A stretch of 64,000 bases of DNA from Sphingosinicellaceae bacterium. Its GTDB lineage: Bacteria; Pseudomonadota; Alphaproteobacteria; Sphingomonadales; Sphingomonadaceae. The stretch spans positions 2,681,001 to 2,745,000 of the forward strand of contig CP079108.1 of assembly GCA_019285715.1 (NCBI GenBank), read 5' to 3'. The notes beneath the pieces were generated by a model. The model was not told the DNA's origin. It worked only from the letters and a program-made list of their open reading frames with translations, and did no database searches. Numbering within the stretch: the stretch's first letter is position 1; every line of letters starts with the position of its first letter. The position numbers and the translations under genes are program-made. Positions 11,526 through 20,332 of the stretch are shown piece after piece.

Positions 11526-11562
11526 GTCGGCATCGGCGCACTAAAACAGCATCGATGCCGAC
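11526..11562. promoter_or_regulatory. Inverted repeat between clpB and hydroxylase gene
   Basis: A perfect 10-base inverted repeat (GTCGGCATCG / CGATGCCGAC) separated by 17 bases that include an A-rich CTAAAACAG. It ends 15 bases before the start of the 2OG hydroxylase gene. No T-run follows, so it is a poor terminator. It could be an operator or a leader stem that covers the start region. Confidence 0.4.
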
Positions 11563-11577
11563 CGTCGCGACCATCCC

Positions 11578-12540
11578 ATGCGCCTGAGCGAGCCACTGCT
11601 GCGGCTGCCGATCGCCTTCGATGTCGAGGCAATGGCGGCCGAAGTCCGTGCGCTGCCGGCGGCGGCGTGGGTCCCTCACCCCAGCGCCCTGCCCGGCAAC
11701 GCCGCCGTGCGCCTCGTCACCACCAATGGCCAGATGAGCGATGCCACCGCGGCCCCGATGGCTCCGACCGCGCACCTGCGCGCCTGCCCCTACATCACCG
11801 AGGTGATGGCAGCGATCGGCGCAGTCTGGGGCCGCAGCCGGCTGATGCGCCTCGCGCCGGGAGCGGTGGTACCGCCCCATATCGACACGCACTTCTACTG
11901 GCGCACCCACGTCCGCCTCCATGTCCCGATCATCACGACCCCCGACGTGCTGTTCACCTGCGCCGGCGAGACCGTCCACATGGCGGCGGGCGAGTGCTGG
12001 GTATTCGACACCTTCTCGAGCCACCGGGTCCGCAACGGTGGCGCCAGCGCGCGCGTCCACCTGGTGCTCGACACCGTCGGCGGTGAGGGCCTGTGGGACC
12101 TGATCGAGGCCGCGCGCGCTGCCGCTCCCGGCACCAGTCCCGAGAGGCGGGTGGTCGTCCCCACCGGGTCGAGCTTCGACCGGCTGAGCTTCGAGCGCAC
12201 CAACACGGCAAGCCTGATGTCGCCCTGGGAACTCCGCTACCACGTCGACTTCCTGATTGCCGAGGCCCTGCCCGGCCAGCCGATCGAGGTCGTCGCCCGC
12301 CGGCTCGACCGGCTCGTCGCGGGCTGGGCGGGCGCGTGGGCGCGCTACGGCTCGTCGAACGAGGGTGCGTCGACCTATCGCGAGCTGCTCGTGGTGCTCG
12401 AGGCAGACCTGCCTCGCCTCGGTGGCGCGCACCTGCTGCTCCGCAACGGGCTGACCGTCGACCGCCAGATCGCGGAGATCGTCTTCACCCTGAACGCCGC
12501 GCTGCCGCCGGTCGTCGGGGTCCGGGCCGCGACGCACTAG
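11578..12540 (+). CDS. Aspartyl/asparaginyl beta-hydroxylase-like 2OG/Fe(II) oxygenase
   Basis: A 320 aa protein whose middle part (about residues 60-180) is a cupin-type 2-oxoglutarate dioxygenase of the Asp/Asn beta-hydroxylase family. The iron site reads PPHIDTHFYWRTHVRLHVPI, with an HxD pair, followed by SSHRVRN carrying the distal His and Arg. It would hydroxylate a protein, peptide or amino acid side chain. The C-terminal 130 aa are helical and unassigned. It has no signal peptide. The next gene, a sulfotransferase, begins 3 bases after its stop, suggesting that hydroxylation and sulfation act on one product. Confidence 0.83.
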   Translation: MRLSEPLLRLPIAFDVEAMAAEVRALPAAAWVPHPSALPGNAAVRLVTTNGQMSDATAAPMAPTAHLRACPYITEVMAAIGAVWGRSRLMRLAPGAVVPPHIDTHFYWRTHVRLHVPIITTPDVLFTCAGETVHMAAGECWVFDTFSSHRVRNGGASARVHLVLDTVGGEGLWDLIEAARAAAPGTSPERRVVVPTGSSFDRLSFERTNTASLMSPWELRYHVDFLIAEALPGQPIEVVARRLDRLVAGWAGAWARYGSSNEGASTYRELLVVLEADLPRLGGAHLLLRNGLTVDRQIAEIVFTLNAALPPVVGVRAATH

Positions 12541-12543
12541 ATC

Positions 12544-13410
12544 GTGGAAGACAGCCAGCGACGCGCCACCCACGACGCCGGCATCGACCGCCCGGTTTTC
12601 ATCCTAAGTTCCCCGCGCTCGGGCTCATCGCTGCTGTTCCAGACGCTGGCCCAGGCCCCGGAAGTCCACACCATCGGCGGCGAAAGCCACGGGCTTATCG
12701 AGCAAATCCCCGGCCTGCACCCCCGCGAACGCGGCTGGACCTCGAACCGACTGACCGCCGCCGATGCCACTCCGGCGATCACGCGCGAGATCGCGCAGCG
12801 CTTCCGCGCCTCGCTCCGCGACCGCGACGGCAACGCCCCGGTCGGTCGGGTCAGGATGATCGAGAAAACCCCCAAGAACAGCCTGCGCGTGCCGTTCTTG
12901 GACACGGTCTTCCCCGACGCACAGTTCGTCTTCCTGTACCGCGATGCCCGCGAAACCATGTCGAGCATGCTGGAGGCCTGGGGCTCCGGCCGGTTCCGGA
13001 CCTACCCGCTGCTGCCGGGCTGGCGGACGACGCCATGGTCGCTGCTGCTGGTTCCCGGCTGGCGCGAGTTGGGCAGCCTGTCCCTTCCGGAGATCGTCGC
13101 GCGGCAATGGGCGAGCACGATGGCCATCCTCCTCGATGATCTCGAGGCGATGGCGACGGGGCGCGTCGTGTCGGTGTCGTACGACGGCCTGCTCGCCGAC
13201 CCGCAGGCGACGCTGAGTTCGCTCAGTGCTCGCGTCGGCCTCGGCTGGGACCGCATACTGGCGGAATCGCTGCCGCTGTCCCCGACGGTCGTGTCGGCGC
13301 CCCGCCCCGACAAGTGGACCCGTCACGAGGCCGCGATCGCCGCAGTCTGGCCAATCGTCGCTACTGTCGACGCGCGCGCCCGCGAGGCACTCGCCCGCTA
13401 CGCCCGCTAG
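12544..13410 (+). CDS. PAPS-dependent sulfotransferase
   Basis: Sulfotransferase of 288 aa. The 5'-phosphosulfate loop is SSPRSGSSLLFQTL near residue 22. The 3'-phosphate region is FPDAQFVFLYRDARETMSSM, with the conserved Arg and later Ser. It would move sulfate from PAPS to a hydroxyl or amine. GTG 12544 is the only start that gives a full N-terminus and lies just after the hydroxylase stop. Unlike the two sulfotransferases at 20-24 kb, it lacks TPRs. The acceptor cannot be told from sequence. Confidence 0.85.
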   Translation: MEDSQRRATHDAGIDRPVFILSSPRSGSSLLFQTLAQAPEVHTIGGESHGLIEQIPGLHPRERGWTSNRLTAADATPAITREIAQRFRASLRDRDGNAPVGRVRMIEKTPKNSLRVPFLDTVFPDAQFVFLYRDARETMSSMLEAWGSGRFRTYPLLPGWRTTPWSLLLVPGWRELGSLSLPEIVARQWASTMAILLDDLEAMATGRVVSVSYDGLLADPQATLSSLSARVGLGWDRILAESLPLSPTVVSAPRPDKWTRHEAAIAAVWPIVATVDARAREALARYAR

Positions 13411-13422
13411 CCGCGACGCCCG

Positions 13423-13980
13423 CTAGCCGATCCGGCGCACTTTGGCGGAAGGACTACCGTCGATGCTCACCTTGAAGCTGCCGAACGCGCCGCGCTTGAT
13501 CGTCGCGGTCGAGCCGGGCTTGGGAGCGCGGCCGAAGATCATCGCGTCGGTCTGCTCCCACCGCGCCCCATCCTCGAGCGTGATCACCAAGGCACCCTCG
13601 GCATTGTGGCCGACGGTGCGGATCTTGGCGGTGATTTCCTCGACCTCGTCGGCGCGCGCCGCCTTGCGGATGTCCTTGTCGTCCTTGTCGTCGTGATTGA
13701 ACAGGCTGATGCTCGGCAGGCTGAAACCGAACAATTTGCGCTTGGCATCCTTGACCTGCTCGCGGTCGACCATGGCGATATCGCCGCGGGTGCGGGCCTC
13801 GCTCAACTGGCCAACATTGGCATCGTAGCACGCCAGCCGCGCCGTATTGTCGGTGATCGCCCGGCAGTCGAAGACCTTCTGCAGCGCCGGCGGGCTGTCG
13901 GAGGGGCTTCGCGCCTGGCTTGAACCGACACCGGCCACCAGCACTACTGCGGCGATGAGATACGACGGACGGACGGGCAT
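13423..13980 (-). CDS. Small secreted hypothetical protein
   Basis: A 185 aa protein with an N-terminal signal peptide and a CRAITDNTARLACYDANV segment. This Cys-x-x-I ... RLxCYD pattern recurs in small periplasmic proteins and in some type VI accessory proteins; no secretion genes are near. The middle is charged (HDDKDDKDIRKAARADE) and the C-terminus is predicted as a beta domain. ATG 13980 follows GAGG. The gene is convergent with the sulfotransferase gene and ends 12 bases from it. Function unknown. Confidence 0.75.
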   Translation of the reverse strand: MPVRPSYLIAAVVLVAGVGSSQARSPSDSPPALQKVFDCRAITDNTARLACYDANVGQLSEARTRGDIAMVDREQVKDAKRKLFGFSLPSISLFNHDDKDDKDIRKAARADEVEEITAKIRTVGHNAEGALVITLEDGARWEQTDAMIFGRAPKPGSTATIKRGAFGSFKVSIDGSPSAKVRRIG

Positions 13981-14150
13981 CGGCACCTCGAAGAACAACG
14001 GAGCCGTGCCGTACCCCAGCGTCGCGCGGCGCACAACGCGGGCTGTCGCACTGTTGCCAAACGGTAACAACGTGGTCGATTCTCATCGCAACTGCAGCAT
14101 GTCGATTGCTTGAGGCTTCTTTCGTCCTGTAGCTTGCTCCCATCGAATAA

Positions 14151-14178
14151 CGGCAAAACCGCACAACGCGGTTTGCCG
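14151..14178 (+). promoter_or_regulatory. Leader hairpin before the large TonB receptor
   Basis: CGGCAAAACCGC and GCGGTTTGCCG form an 11-pair stem with one bulged A around a 5-base loop. It lies 3 bases before the AGAAGGGG ribosome binding site of the gene at 14198. It is likely part of the 5' leader and could modulate mRNA stability or translation. Confidence 0.45.
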
Positions 14179-14197
14179 CTCAGAAGGGGTTCAAAGA

Positions 14198-17191
14198 ATG
14201 CACTATAGCTTGAAGCGGCGTCTGCTCGCGTCGACGATCGTTGCAGGTACTGCAATGATGTCGGTCCCGACCTTCGCGCAGACCGTCGAAGCGCCGATCG
14301 CGCCCGCGCCGACCGAAGCCACCAAGAGCGCCACGTCGGGCCAGGGCTCGTCGGACGAGACCATCGTCGTCACCGGCTCGCGCATCCCGCGTCCGGAGCT
14401 CGCTTCCGCCAGCCCCGTTACTGTCGTCGGTGCCGCCCAGATCAAGCAGTTCGGCACCACGCGCGTCGAAGATCTCCTGAACTCGCTGCCGCAGGTCTTT
14501 GCCGGCCAGGGTGGTAGCATCTCGAACGGCGCTACCGGCACCGCGACGATCGACCTTCGCGACCTCGGGCCGAGCCGCACCCTGGTGCTGATCAACGGCC
14601 GCCGCCTGATCTCGGGCGATCCGCGCACCACCGACCAGGCTGCGGACATCAACCTAATCCCAGCTTCCCTCATCAAGCGGATCGACGTTTCGACCGGCGG
14701 CGCTTCGTCGGTGTACGGTGCCGACGCCGTCTCTGGCGTCGTCAACTTCGTCATGGATACCGAGTTCGACGGTTTCAAGCTCGACAGCCAGTACAGCCTG
14801 TATAATCACGACAATCGCGCCGGGAGCGACATCACCGATGCTCTGAAGGCACGCGGTTACGGCTACCCGAGCGGCAACGTCACCGACGGTGCTACCTATG
14901 ATGCCACCGCCGTCTTCGGTGCAGGTTTCGATGACGGCCGTGGCCATGTCACCGCCTATGCTGGCTACCGCAGGATCAACTCGGTCTCCCAGGATCGCCG
15001 CGACTATTCGGCCTGCTCGCTGTCCGCCAACTCCACTGCCAGCGTTGCTGCAGGTGGCCGCAAGTACACCTGCGGCGGCTCAGGCACTTCGCCGGCGGGA
15101 TCGTTCTACCAGGTCGATACCAAGACCTATTACCATGTCGAGGGTAACCAGTTCGCTCCCGGTCGAGTTCTCTACAACTTCGCGCCGACCAACTATTACC
15201 AGCGTCCCGACGAGCGCTACACGGCAGGTTTCTTTGCACACTACGACGTGGCCGATGCTTTCAAGCCCTATATGGAATTCATGTTCCAGGATGATCGCAC
15301 TGTCGCGCAGATCGCGCCGTCGGGCGATTTCTTCAACACCGGGACGATCAATTGCGATAATCCGCTGCTTTCTGCGCAGCAGCAGGGGATCATCTGCACC
15401 CCCGGCAATACGACCGTCGATGACCGCGGCGTCACCCGGGCGGCCGTGTATGTCGGTCGCCGGAACGTCGAAGGTGGCGGTCGTCGCGATGACCTGCAGC
15501 ACACGACGTATCGTGGCGTGATCGGTGCCAAGGGCGAATTCGCCAAGGGCTTCAGCTACGATGCCTATTACCAGTACAGCCGGGTCGACTTCGCGCAGAC
15601 CTACCGCAACGACTTTTCGATCTCGCGTCTCGGCAAGGCGCTCGACGTCGTCGACGTAGGCGGCGTGCCGACCTGCCGCTCGGTTGTCGACGGCAGCGAT
15701 CCCGCCTGCGTTCCCTACAACATCTTCACGACGGGTGGCGTCACTTCCGCTGCTCTTAACTACCTGCAGATTCCGTTGTTCTCGCGTGGCCAGACCAGCG
15801 AGCAGGTCGCCGATGCCTCGGTCACGTTCCAGGGTGGCGAGTACGGCCTGACGAGCCCGTTGGCCAACGAGGGCTTTGCGATGAACGTCGGTGGCGAATA
15901 TCGTAAGGAGACGCTGAACTACGAAGTCGACACCAACTTCCTCAGCGGCGACGGTGCAGGCCAGGGTGGCCCGACCACGCCGAACTCGGGCACCTACAAC
16001 GTCAAGGAAGGCTTCGTCGAAGCGTCCCTGCCGCTGGTCCAGGAAAAGCCATTTTTCTACGACCTTCGCGCGAGCGCCGGTTACCGTTACTCGCACTATG
16101 ATATTGGCGGGGGCATCAACAAGTACAACACGGATACCTACAAGTTCGAGGGCTCGTGGGCCCCGGTCCGCGACCTGAAGTTCCGTGCCAGCTACAATCG
16201 CGCGGTTCGCTCACCGAACCTTTCGGAGCTGTTTGCGGCGCGGAGCATTGGTCTCGACGGTTCAAGCGATCCGTGCGCCGTCCTGCCTGATGAAACGGCC
16301 CCTCGCGCAACTGCAGCGCAATGCGCACTCACCGGCGTTTCCGCGGCACAGTACGGCACCTTCGCCGCTAACCCGGCCGGCCAGTACAACGGCCAGGTCG
16401 GCGGAAACCCGGACCTGAAACCGGAAATCTCGGACTCCTACACTGGCGGTGTTGTCTTGACTCCGAGTTTCCTGCGGGGCTTCCAGGCTACGGTTGACTA
16501 CTTCCAGATCCAGGTGAAACAGCAGATCGGCGTCATCGGCGCCGATACGATCATCAACTCGTGCATCAGTGGCAACACTTCGGTGTGCGGCCTGATTGTT
16601 CGCGGTGCCTCGGGTCGCCTCGATCGTCCGGACGGTTATGTCATCGATACGAACCTCAACACCGGTAAGGTAAAGACCGCTGGTATCGACGTTACGATGT
16701 CGTACAGCCAGCCGATCGGTCGCTTCGGTACGCTCGGCGCCTCGCTCGTCGGCACCTACCTCGACAAGTTCAAGGTGTCGCCGATCGGCTCGGATGCTTA
16801 CGAGTGCAGCGGTCACTTCGGTGCGCAGTGCGGTACTCCGCTGCCCAAGTGGCGCCACAATGCCCGCTTGACCTGGACGCTGCCCGAAGGTGTGAGCGTC
16901 TCGGGTGCATGGCGCTACTTCCGCAAGGTCAGCAATGAAGACGCCGGCACCACTGCAGTCGGCGGTAACCCGGGCAATGATCACATTGCGGCGCAGAGCT
17001 ACTTCGACCTCTCGCTGACGGTGCCTGTTGCGGACAAGTTCACCTTCCGCATCGGTACGAACAACCTTCTGGATCGTCAGCCTCCGGTCAACGGTCAGGC
17101 TTTGCCGGTCACCGAGAACGGCAACACCTTCCCGCAGGTTTACGACGCCCTCGGCCGCTACATCTACGTCGGCGTGACACTCGACCTCTAG
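14198..17191 (+). CDS. Large TonB-dependent receptor (peptide/glycan class)
   Basis: Outer membrane receptor of 997 aa. The signal peptide ends near TFAQT, followed by the TonB-box-like ETIVVTGSRIPR. The plug includes TIDLRDLGPSRTLVLINGRR and TGGASSVYGADAVSGVVNF, typical of the large receptors that sphingomonads and Caulobacter use for peptides, glycans or plant compounds rather than siderophores. A barrel with FRASYNRAVRSPNLSELF and NPDLKPEISDS follows. Codon choice is noticeably richer in T-ending codons than in neighbouring genes, which may mark strong expression or a different history. It has a leader hairpin and its own terminator. TPR hydroxylases follow, so it may feed or display their substrate. 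Confidence 0.92.
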   Translation: MHYSLKRRLLASTIVAGTAMMSVPTFAQTVEAPIAPAPTEATKSATSGQGSSDETIVVTGSRIPRPELASASPVTVVGAAQIKQFGTTRVEDLLNSLPQVFAGQGGSISNGATGTATIDLRDLGPSRTLVLINGRRLISGDPRTTDQAADINLIPASLIKRIDVSTGGASSVYGADAVSGVVNFVMDTEFDGFKLDSQYSLYNHDNRAGSDITDALKARGYGYPSGNVTDGATYDATAVFGAGFDDGRGHVTAYAGYRRINSVSQDRRDYSACSLSANSTASVAAGGRKYTCGGSGTSPAGSFYQVDTKTYYHVEGNQFAPGRVLYNFAPTNYYQRPDERYTAGFFAHYDVADAFKPYMEFMFQDDRTVAQIAPSGDFFNTGTINCDNPLLSAQQQGIICTPGNTTVDDRGVTRAAVYVGRRNVEGGGRRDDLQHTTYRGVIGAKGEFAKGFSYDAYYQYSRVDFAQTYRNDFSISRLGKALDVVDVGGVPTCRSVVDGSDPACVPYNIFTTGGVTSAALNYLQIPLFSRGQTSEQVADASVTFQGGEYGLTSPLANEGFAMNVGGEYRKETLNYEVDTNFLSGDGAGQGGPTTPNSGTYNVKEGFVEASLPLVQEKPFFYDLRASAGYRYSHYDIGGGINKYNTDTYKFEGSWAPVRDLKFRASYNRAVRSPNLSELFAARSIGLDGSSDPCAVLPDETAPRATAAQCALTGVSAAQYGTFAANPAGQYNGQVGGNPDLKPEISDSYTGGVVLTPSFLRGFQATVDYFQIQVKQQIGVIGADTIINSCISGNTSVCGLIVRGASGRLDRPDGYVIDTNLNTGKVKTAGIDVTMSYSQPIGRFGTLGASLVGTYLDKFKVSPIGSDAYECSGHFGAQCGTPLPKWRHNARLTWTLPEGVSVSGAWRYFRKVSNEDAGTTAVGGNPGNDHIAAQSYFDLSLTVPVADKFTFRIGTNNLLDRQPPVNGQALPVTENGNTFPQVYDALGRYIYVGVTLDL

Positions 17192-17217
17192 TCGCGAAGA
17201 CGCTGACGAAACCGGGA

Positions 17218-17249
17218 ACGGCGGGCCGCAAGGTCCGCCGTTTCTTTTT
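17218..17249 (+). terminator. Rho-independent terminator after TonB receptor
   Basis: A stem of 10 pairs (ACGGCGGGCC / GGTCCGCCGT, one G-U) closes a GCAA tetraloop and is followed directly by TTCTTTTT. This is a textbook intrinsic terminator 26 bases after the receptor stop. It suggests the receptor is made from a largely separate mRNA from the hydroxylase genes at 17276. Confidence 0.88.
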
Positions 17250-17275
17250 GTTTCGCGCTCTGGCAGTTGATCCGC

Positions 17276-18472
17276 ATGGCTTCGACCGACCCTGACATCA
17301 TCGACCCGGACATCGCGGCGCTGGATGCGGTCGAGGTCCAGGCTGACCGCGCTGCGTCAAGGGGCGACTTTGCTGCAGCGCAGGCGCTGTTAGCGCGCGT
17401 CGTCGAAGCTTCGCCGGCCCGCGTCGACACGTGGCTGAAACTCGCCGCGACACGACGCGCCGCCCGCGATCTTCCCGGTGCGCTCGCTGCAGTGGCCGGA
17501 GCGTTGAGCGTCGACCCATTGCATTTCATGGCGCTGCTCAGCCGCGCCAACCTGCTCGAAGCAACCGGCGCCGGGGCCGAAGCGGCGCGCACGTATTCAC
17601 ACGCCCTCGCCCAACTCGTCGACGGCGCGCCCGTGCCGGCGCAACTGACGCAGGCCGTCGCGCACGCCAGGACCCGCGTCGAGGCCTACCAACGGGGCGT
17701 CGCCGCCGCTTGGGACAGTGCTCTGGCGCAGGACCCGACATTATCGGATCTCGAACGCGCCAACCTCGAGCGCTTCAAGTCGAACGCGCTGCGCCGCACC
17801 AGGGTCTTTCACTCCGAACCAACGCATTACCATTTCCCGGGCCTGGTCGAGCGCGAGTTCCATCGCCGCGACGATGTCCCGTGGCTGGGCATGCTGGAGG
17901 ACGCCACGCCGGCGATCCTGGCCGAGCTGACCGCGCTCCTCGAGCACCAATCGGCGCGGGCCGAGCCCTATATCAGTTATGCGCCGGGCACGCCGGTCCG
18001 GCAGTGGTCGGGGCTCAACAATTCGCTCGACTGGACTGCGTTCCACCTGCTCCACGGCGGGCGCGTCGTCGACGAGAACGCCACGCGCTGCCCCGAGACG
18101 ATGGCGCTGCTGGCGCGGATCGACCAGCCGCGGATCGCCGGCCGCTCGCCGAACGCAATGTTCTCGTTGCTCCGCCCGCACACCCGGATTCCGCCGCACA
18201 CCGGAATTGCCAACACCCGCCTGGTTTGTCACCTGCCCCTGATCGTGCCCGACGGTTGCTGGTTCCGCGTCGGTGCCGAGCGCCGCGAGTGGCGCGTCGG
18301 CGAGGCGTTCGTCTTCGACGACACGATCGAACACGAGGCCGCGAATGACAGCGACGAACCGCGGATCGTGCTCATCCTCGACCTCTGGCACCCCGGGCTG
18401 AGCCGCGCCGAATGCGCCGCGGTCGCGCGTGTCATGGAAGCCGACGAGGCCGGTCACGGGGCCGGGCTGTGA
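17276..18472 (+). CDS. TPR-fused aspartyl/asparaginyl beta-hydroxylase
   Basis: A 398 aa protein. The first half (about 10-150) has TPR-like helices; the second half (about 190-385) is an Asp/Asn beta-hydroxylase domain. The iron site is IPPHTGIANTRLVCHLPLIVP followed by IEHEAANDSD and a WHPGLS end. The HxG in place of HxD matches mammalian AspH, where only two histidines hold the iron. WSGLNNSLDW and CPETMALL are also family-like. No signal peptide is seen, so it acts in the cytoplasm. ATG 17276 is preferred over TTG 17267, although no clear ribosome binding site precedes either. The next gene starts 10 bases after its stop. Confidence 0.85.
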   Translation: MASTDPDIIDPDIAALDAVEVQADRAASRGDFAAAQALLARVVEASPARVDTWLKLAATRRAARDLPGALAAVAGALSVDPLHFMALLSRANLLEATGAGAEAARTYSHALAQLVDGAPVPAQLTQAVAHARTRVEAYQRGVAAAWDSALAQDPTLSDLERANLERFKSNALRRTRVFHSEPTHYHFPGLVEREFHRRDDVPWLGMLEDATPAILAELTALLEHQSARAEPYISYAPGTPVRQWSGLNNSLDWTAFHLLHGGRVVDENATRCPETMALLARIDQPRIAGRSPNAMFSLLRPHTRIPPHTGIANTRLVCHLPLIVPDGCWFRVGAERREWRVGEAFVFDDTIEHEAANDSDEPRIVLILDLWHPGLSRAECAAVARVMEADEAGHGAGL

Positions 18473-18482
18473 GAGCGTCACG

Positions 18483-19991
18483 ATGACCGCGACAGCGGCA
18501 ACCCCTTCATTCGAGCAACTATTCGAGGCTGTGCGCCGCCCAAGTCCCGACAGATCGGTGGCAGCCAACCTCGGACTGCGTGCCCTCGACGAGCGCCGGG
18601 AGGAGGACGTCCTGCCCCTGCTGGCGGTGCTCGCCGCGCAGGTGCCGCTCGATGCCACGCTGCTCCATGTCGTGGGCCTGCTGCACCGCGCCGTCGGTGA
18701 CCACGTCGCTGCCCTCGAAGCGCTCGACCGCGCCGTCGGACTGACACCGGGCAGTGCGCGCCTGGTCCATGCCCGCGCCCACACCGCCATTGAGGCAGGC
18801 GTGGAAAGCCTCGGCTGGTTCGAGCGCGCACGACGACTGGCCCCGAACGACGGCGACATCATCCTCGGGCATGCTGCCGCAATGCTCGCCGCCGGCGATG
18901 AGTCGGGTGCCGACGCCTTGCTCGCCGGCATGCTTCGGACGCACCCAGGCTGGCTGGCTGGCCATTCGACGCTGATCCGCCTGCGTTTTGCCGCTGCGGG
19001 GGTAGACCGGGCGCTTGACGAACTCGATGCGGCGATTGCCAAGGCACCCCGGGACGCGCGGCTCCACGACCTGAAGATCATGGCGCTGCACCGGTCGGGA
19101 TTCGGCGAGCTGGCGATGGCGGCGATCGCCGCTGCGAGGCCGGAACTCGGCGACATTCCGATGCTGATTGCGTCGACGGCGATGGTCGCGACCGAGCATG
19201 GCCAACTTGCCGCGGCAGACGCCGCCTTCGCCCGGCTCGATCCGCTCGCTGCCCCGTCGCTCGCGTTGCACTGGCTTCGTCACCTGCTGCGGAGGAAGGA
19301 GCCGGAGCGGGTTGCGGCCATCGCGGAGGGCCTGCCCAAGGCTTTGGACGAGACCGCGAGACCGTATCTGTCGCTGGCCTGGCGGCTGACCGGGGACACG
19401 CGCGCGGCCTGGCTCGACGACGACCGCTTCATCAAGATCATCGACTTCGGGGAGGACTGGCCACTGCTGGCACCGCTCGCCGACGCCCTGCGCCCGCTTC
19501 ACCTGACCCGGCACCAACCACTGGACCAGTCGGTCCGCGGCGGCACCCAGACCGATGGCCCGCTGTTTTCGCGGATCGATCCGGCCATTCGTGCGGTCCG
19601 CAACCGCGTTTTCGCAGAGGTTGCCTCCTATATTGCCGCGCTGCCGCTGCCGGGTACGCCGCATCCGTTTCTGGCGCGCATCCCGCGACGGCCACGCTTT
19701 GCGGGCTCGTGGTCGGTCCGGCTCACCGATGGCGGATTTCACGAACCGCACGTCCATACAGAGGGTTGGCTAAGCTCGGCTTTCTACGTTGCGATACCAC
19801 CGAGCGCGCGCGGCGACGCCGGCTTTCTAACTCTTGGTGAGCCGCCGGCGACCCTTGGGCTCGATTTGCCGCAGCACCGGATAATCGCAGCCCGACCGGG
19901 CCGGCTGGTCCTGTTTCCCTCGACGAGCTGGCACGGTACCCGCGCATTCCCGACCGGCGAACGGCTCACGCTCGCCTTTGACATTGCCTGA
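18483..19991 (+). CDS. TPR-fused putative 2OG-Fe(II) oxygenase
   Basis: A 502 aa protein. Residues 1-350 form repeated TPR-type helices. The last 130 residues are a putative 2OG-Fe(II) oxygenase of the FeII_Oxy_5 type. Key residues are HEPHVHTEGWLSSAFYVAIP (metal-binding His) and LVLFPSTSWHGTRAF (distal His and 2OG-binding Arg). It is the second hydroxylase in a two-gene unit with 17276 and differs from it in its catalytic fold class, so the pair may modify different positions of one substrate recognised by the TPRs. ATG 18483 follows GAGAG. Confidence 0.84.
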   Translation: MTATAATPSFEQLFEAVRRPSPDRSVAANLGLRALDERREEDVLPLLAVLAAQVPLDATLLHVVGLLHRAVGDHVAALEALDRAVGLTPGSARLVHARAHTAIEAGVESLGWFERARRLAPNDGDIILGHAAAMLAAGDESGADALLAGMLRTHPGWLAGHSTLIRLRFAAAGVDRALDELDAAIAKAPRDARLHDLKIMALHRSGFGELAMAAIAAARPELGDIPMLIASTAMVATEHGQLAAADAAFARLDPLAAPSLALHWLRHLLRRKEPERVAAIAEGLPKALDETARPYLSLAWRLTGDTRAAWLDDDRFIKIIDFGEDWPLLAPLADALRPLHLTRHQPLDQSVRGGTQTDGPLFSRIDPAIRAVRNRVFAEVASYIAALPLPGTPHPFLARIPRRPRFAGSWSVRLTDGGFHEPHVHTEGWLSSAFYVAIPPSARGDAGFLTLGEPPATLGLDLPQHRIIAARPGRLVLFPSTSWHGTRAFPTGERLTLAFDIA

Positions 19992-20067
19992 CAGACTTGC
20001 AAGATAGCCACTTCGCGACCAGCACTATCGATATTGGCTGGTGGCTGTGTGCCAGACAGGTGGTCCT

Positions 20068-20313
20068 ATGTTCAAGTTCTTGATTGTTACTGCGATAGCC
20101 CTTTCTGCCACCGCGCCGGCTCTGGCACGGTCACAGACCGACAGGAAGCCACAGGATCCCAACCGGATTGTTTGCCGCACGAACGAGGTGCTCGGCAGCC
20201 GGTTGCAGACCCAGAAAACCTGCATGACGGCTTCGGAGTGGGATCGGCTCGAGCACAGTCAGCGCGAGACCGTCGAGCGGGTTCAGTCGTTGCGGACGAC
20301 GAACAGTCAGTGA
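20068..20313 (+). CDS. Small secreted hypothetical protein with two cysteines
   Basis: An 81 aa exported protein. The signal peptide ends near ALARS. The mature part, about 55 aa, has NRIVCRTNEVLGSRLQ and KTCMTASEWDRLEH, so two Cys could form a disulfide. I recognise this as the kind of small periplasmic protein common in sphingomonads, but no function is known to me. ATG 20068 follows AGGTGG; an upstream GTG would spoil the signal peptide. It ends 19 bases from the convergent sulfotransferase gene. Confidence 0.72.
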   Translation: MFKFLIVTAIALSATAPALARSQTDRKPQDPNRIVCRTNEVLGSRLQTQKTCMTASEWDRLEHSQRETVERVQSLRTTNSQ

Positions 20314-20332
20314 TGGCAGGCTACGGCGTCGT

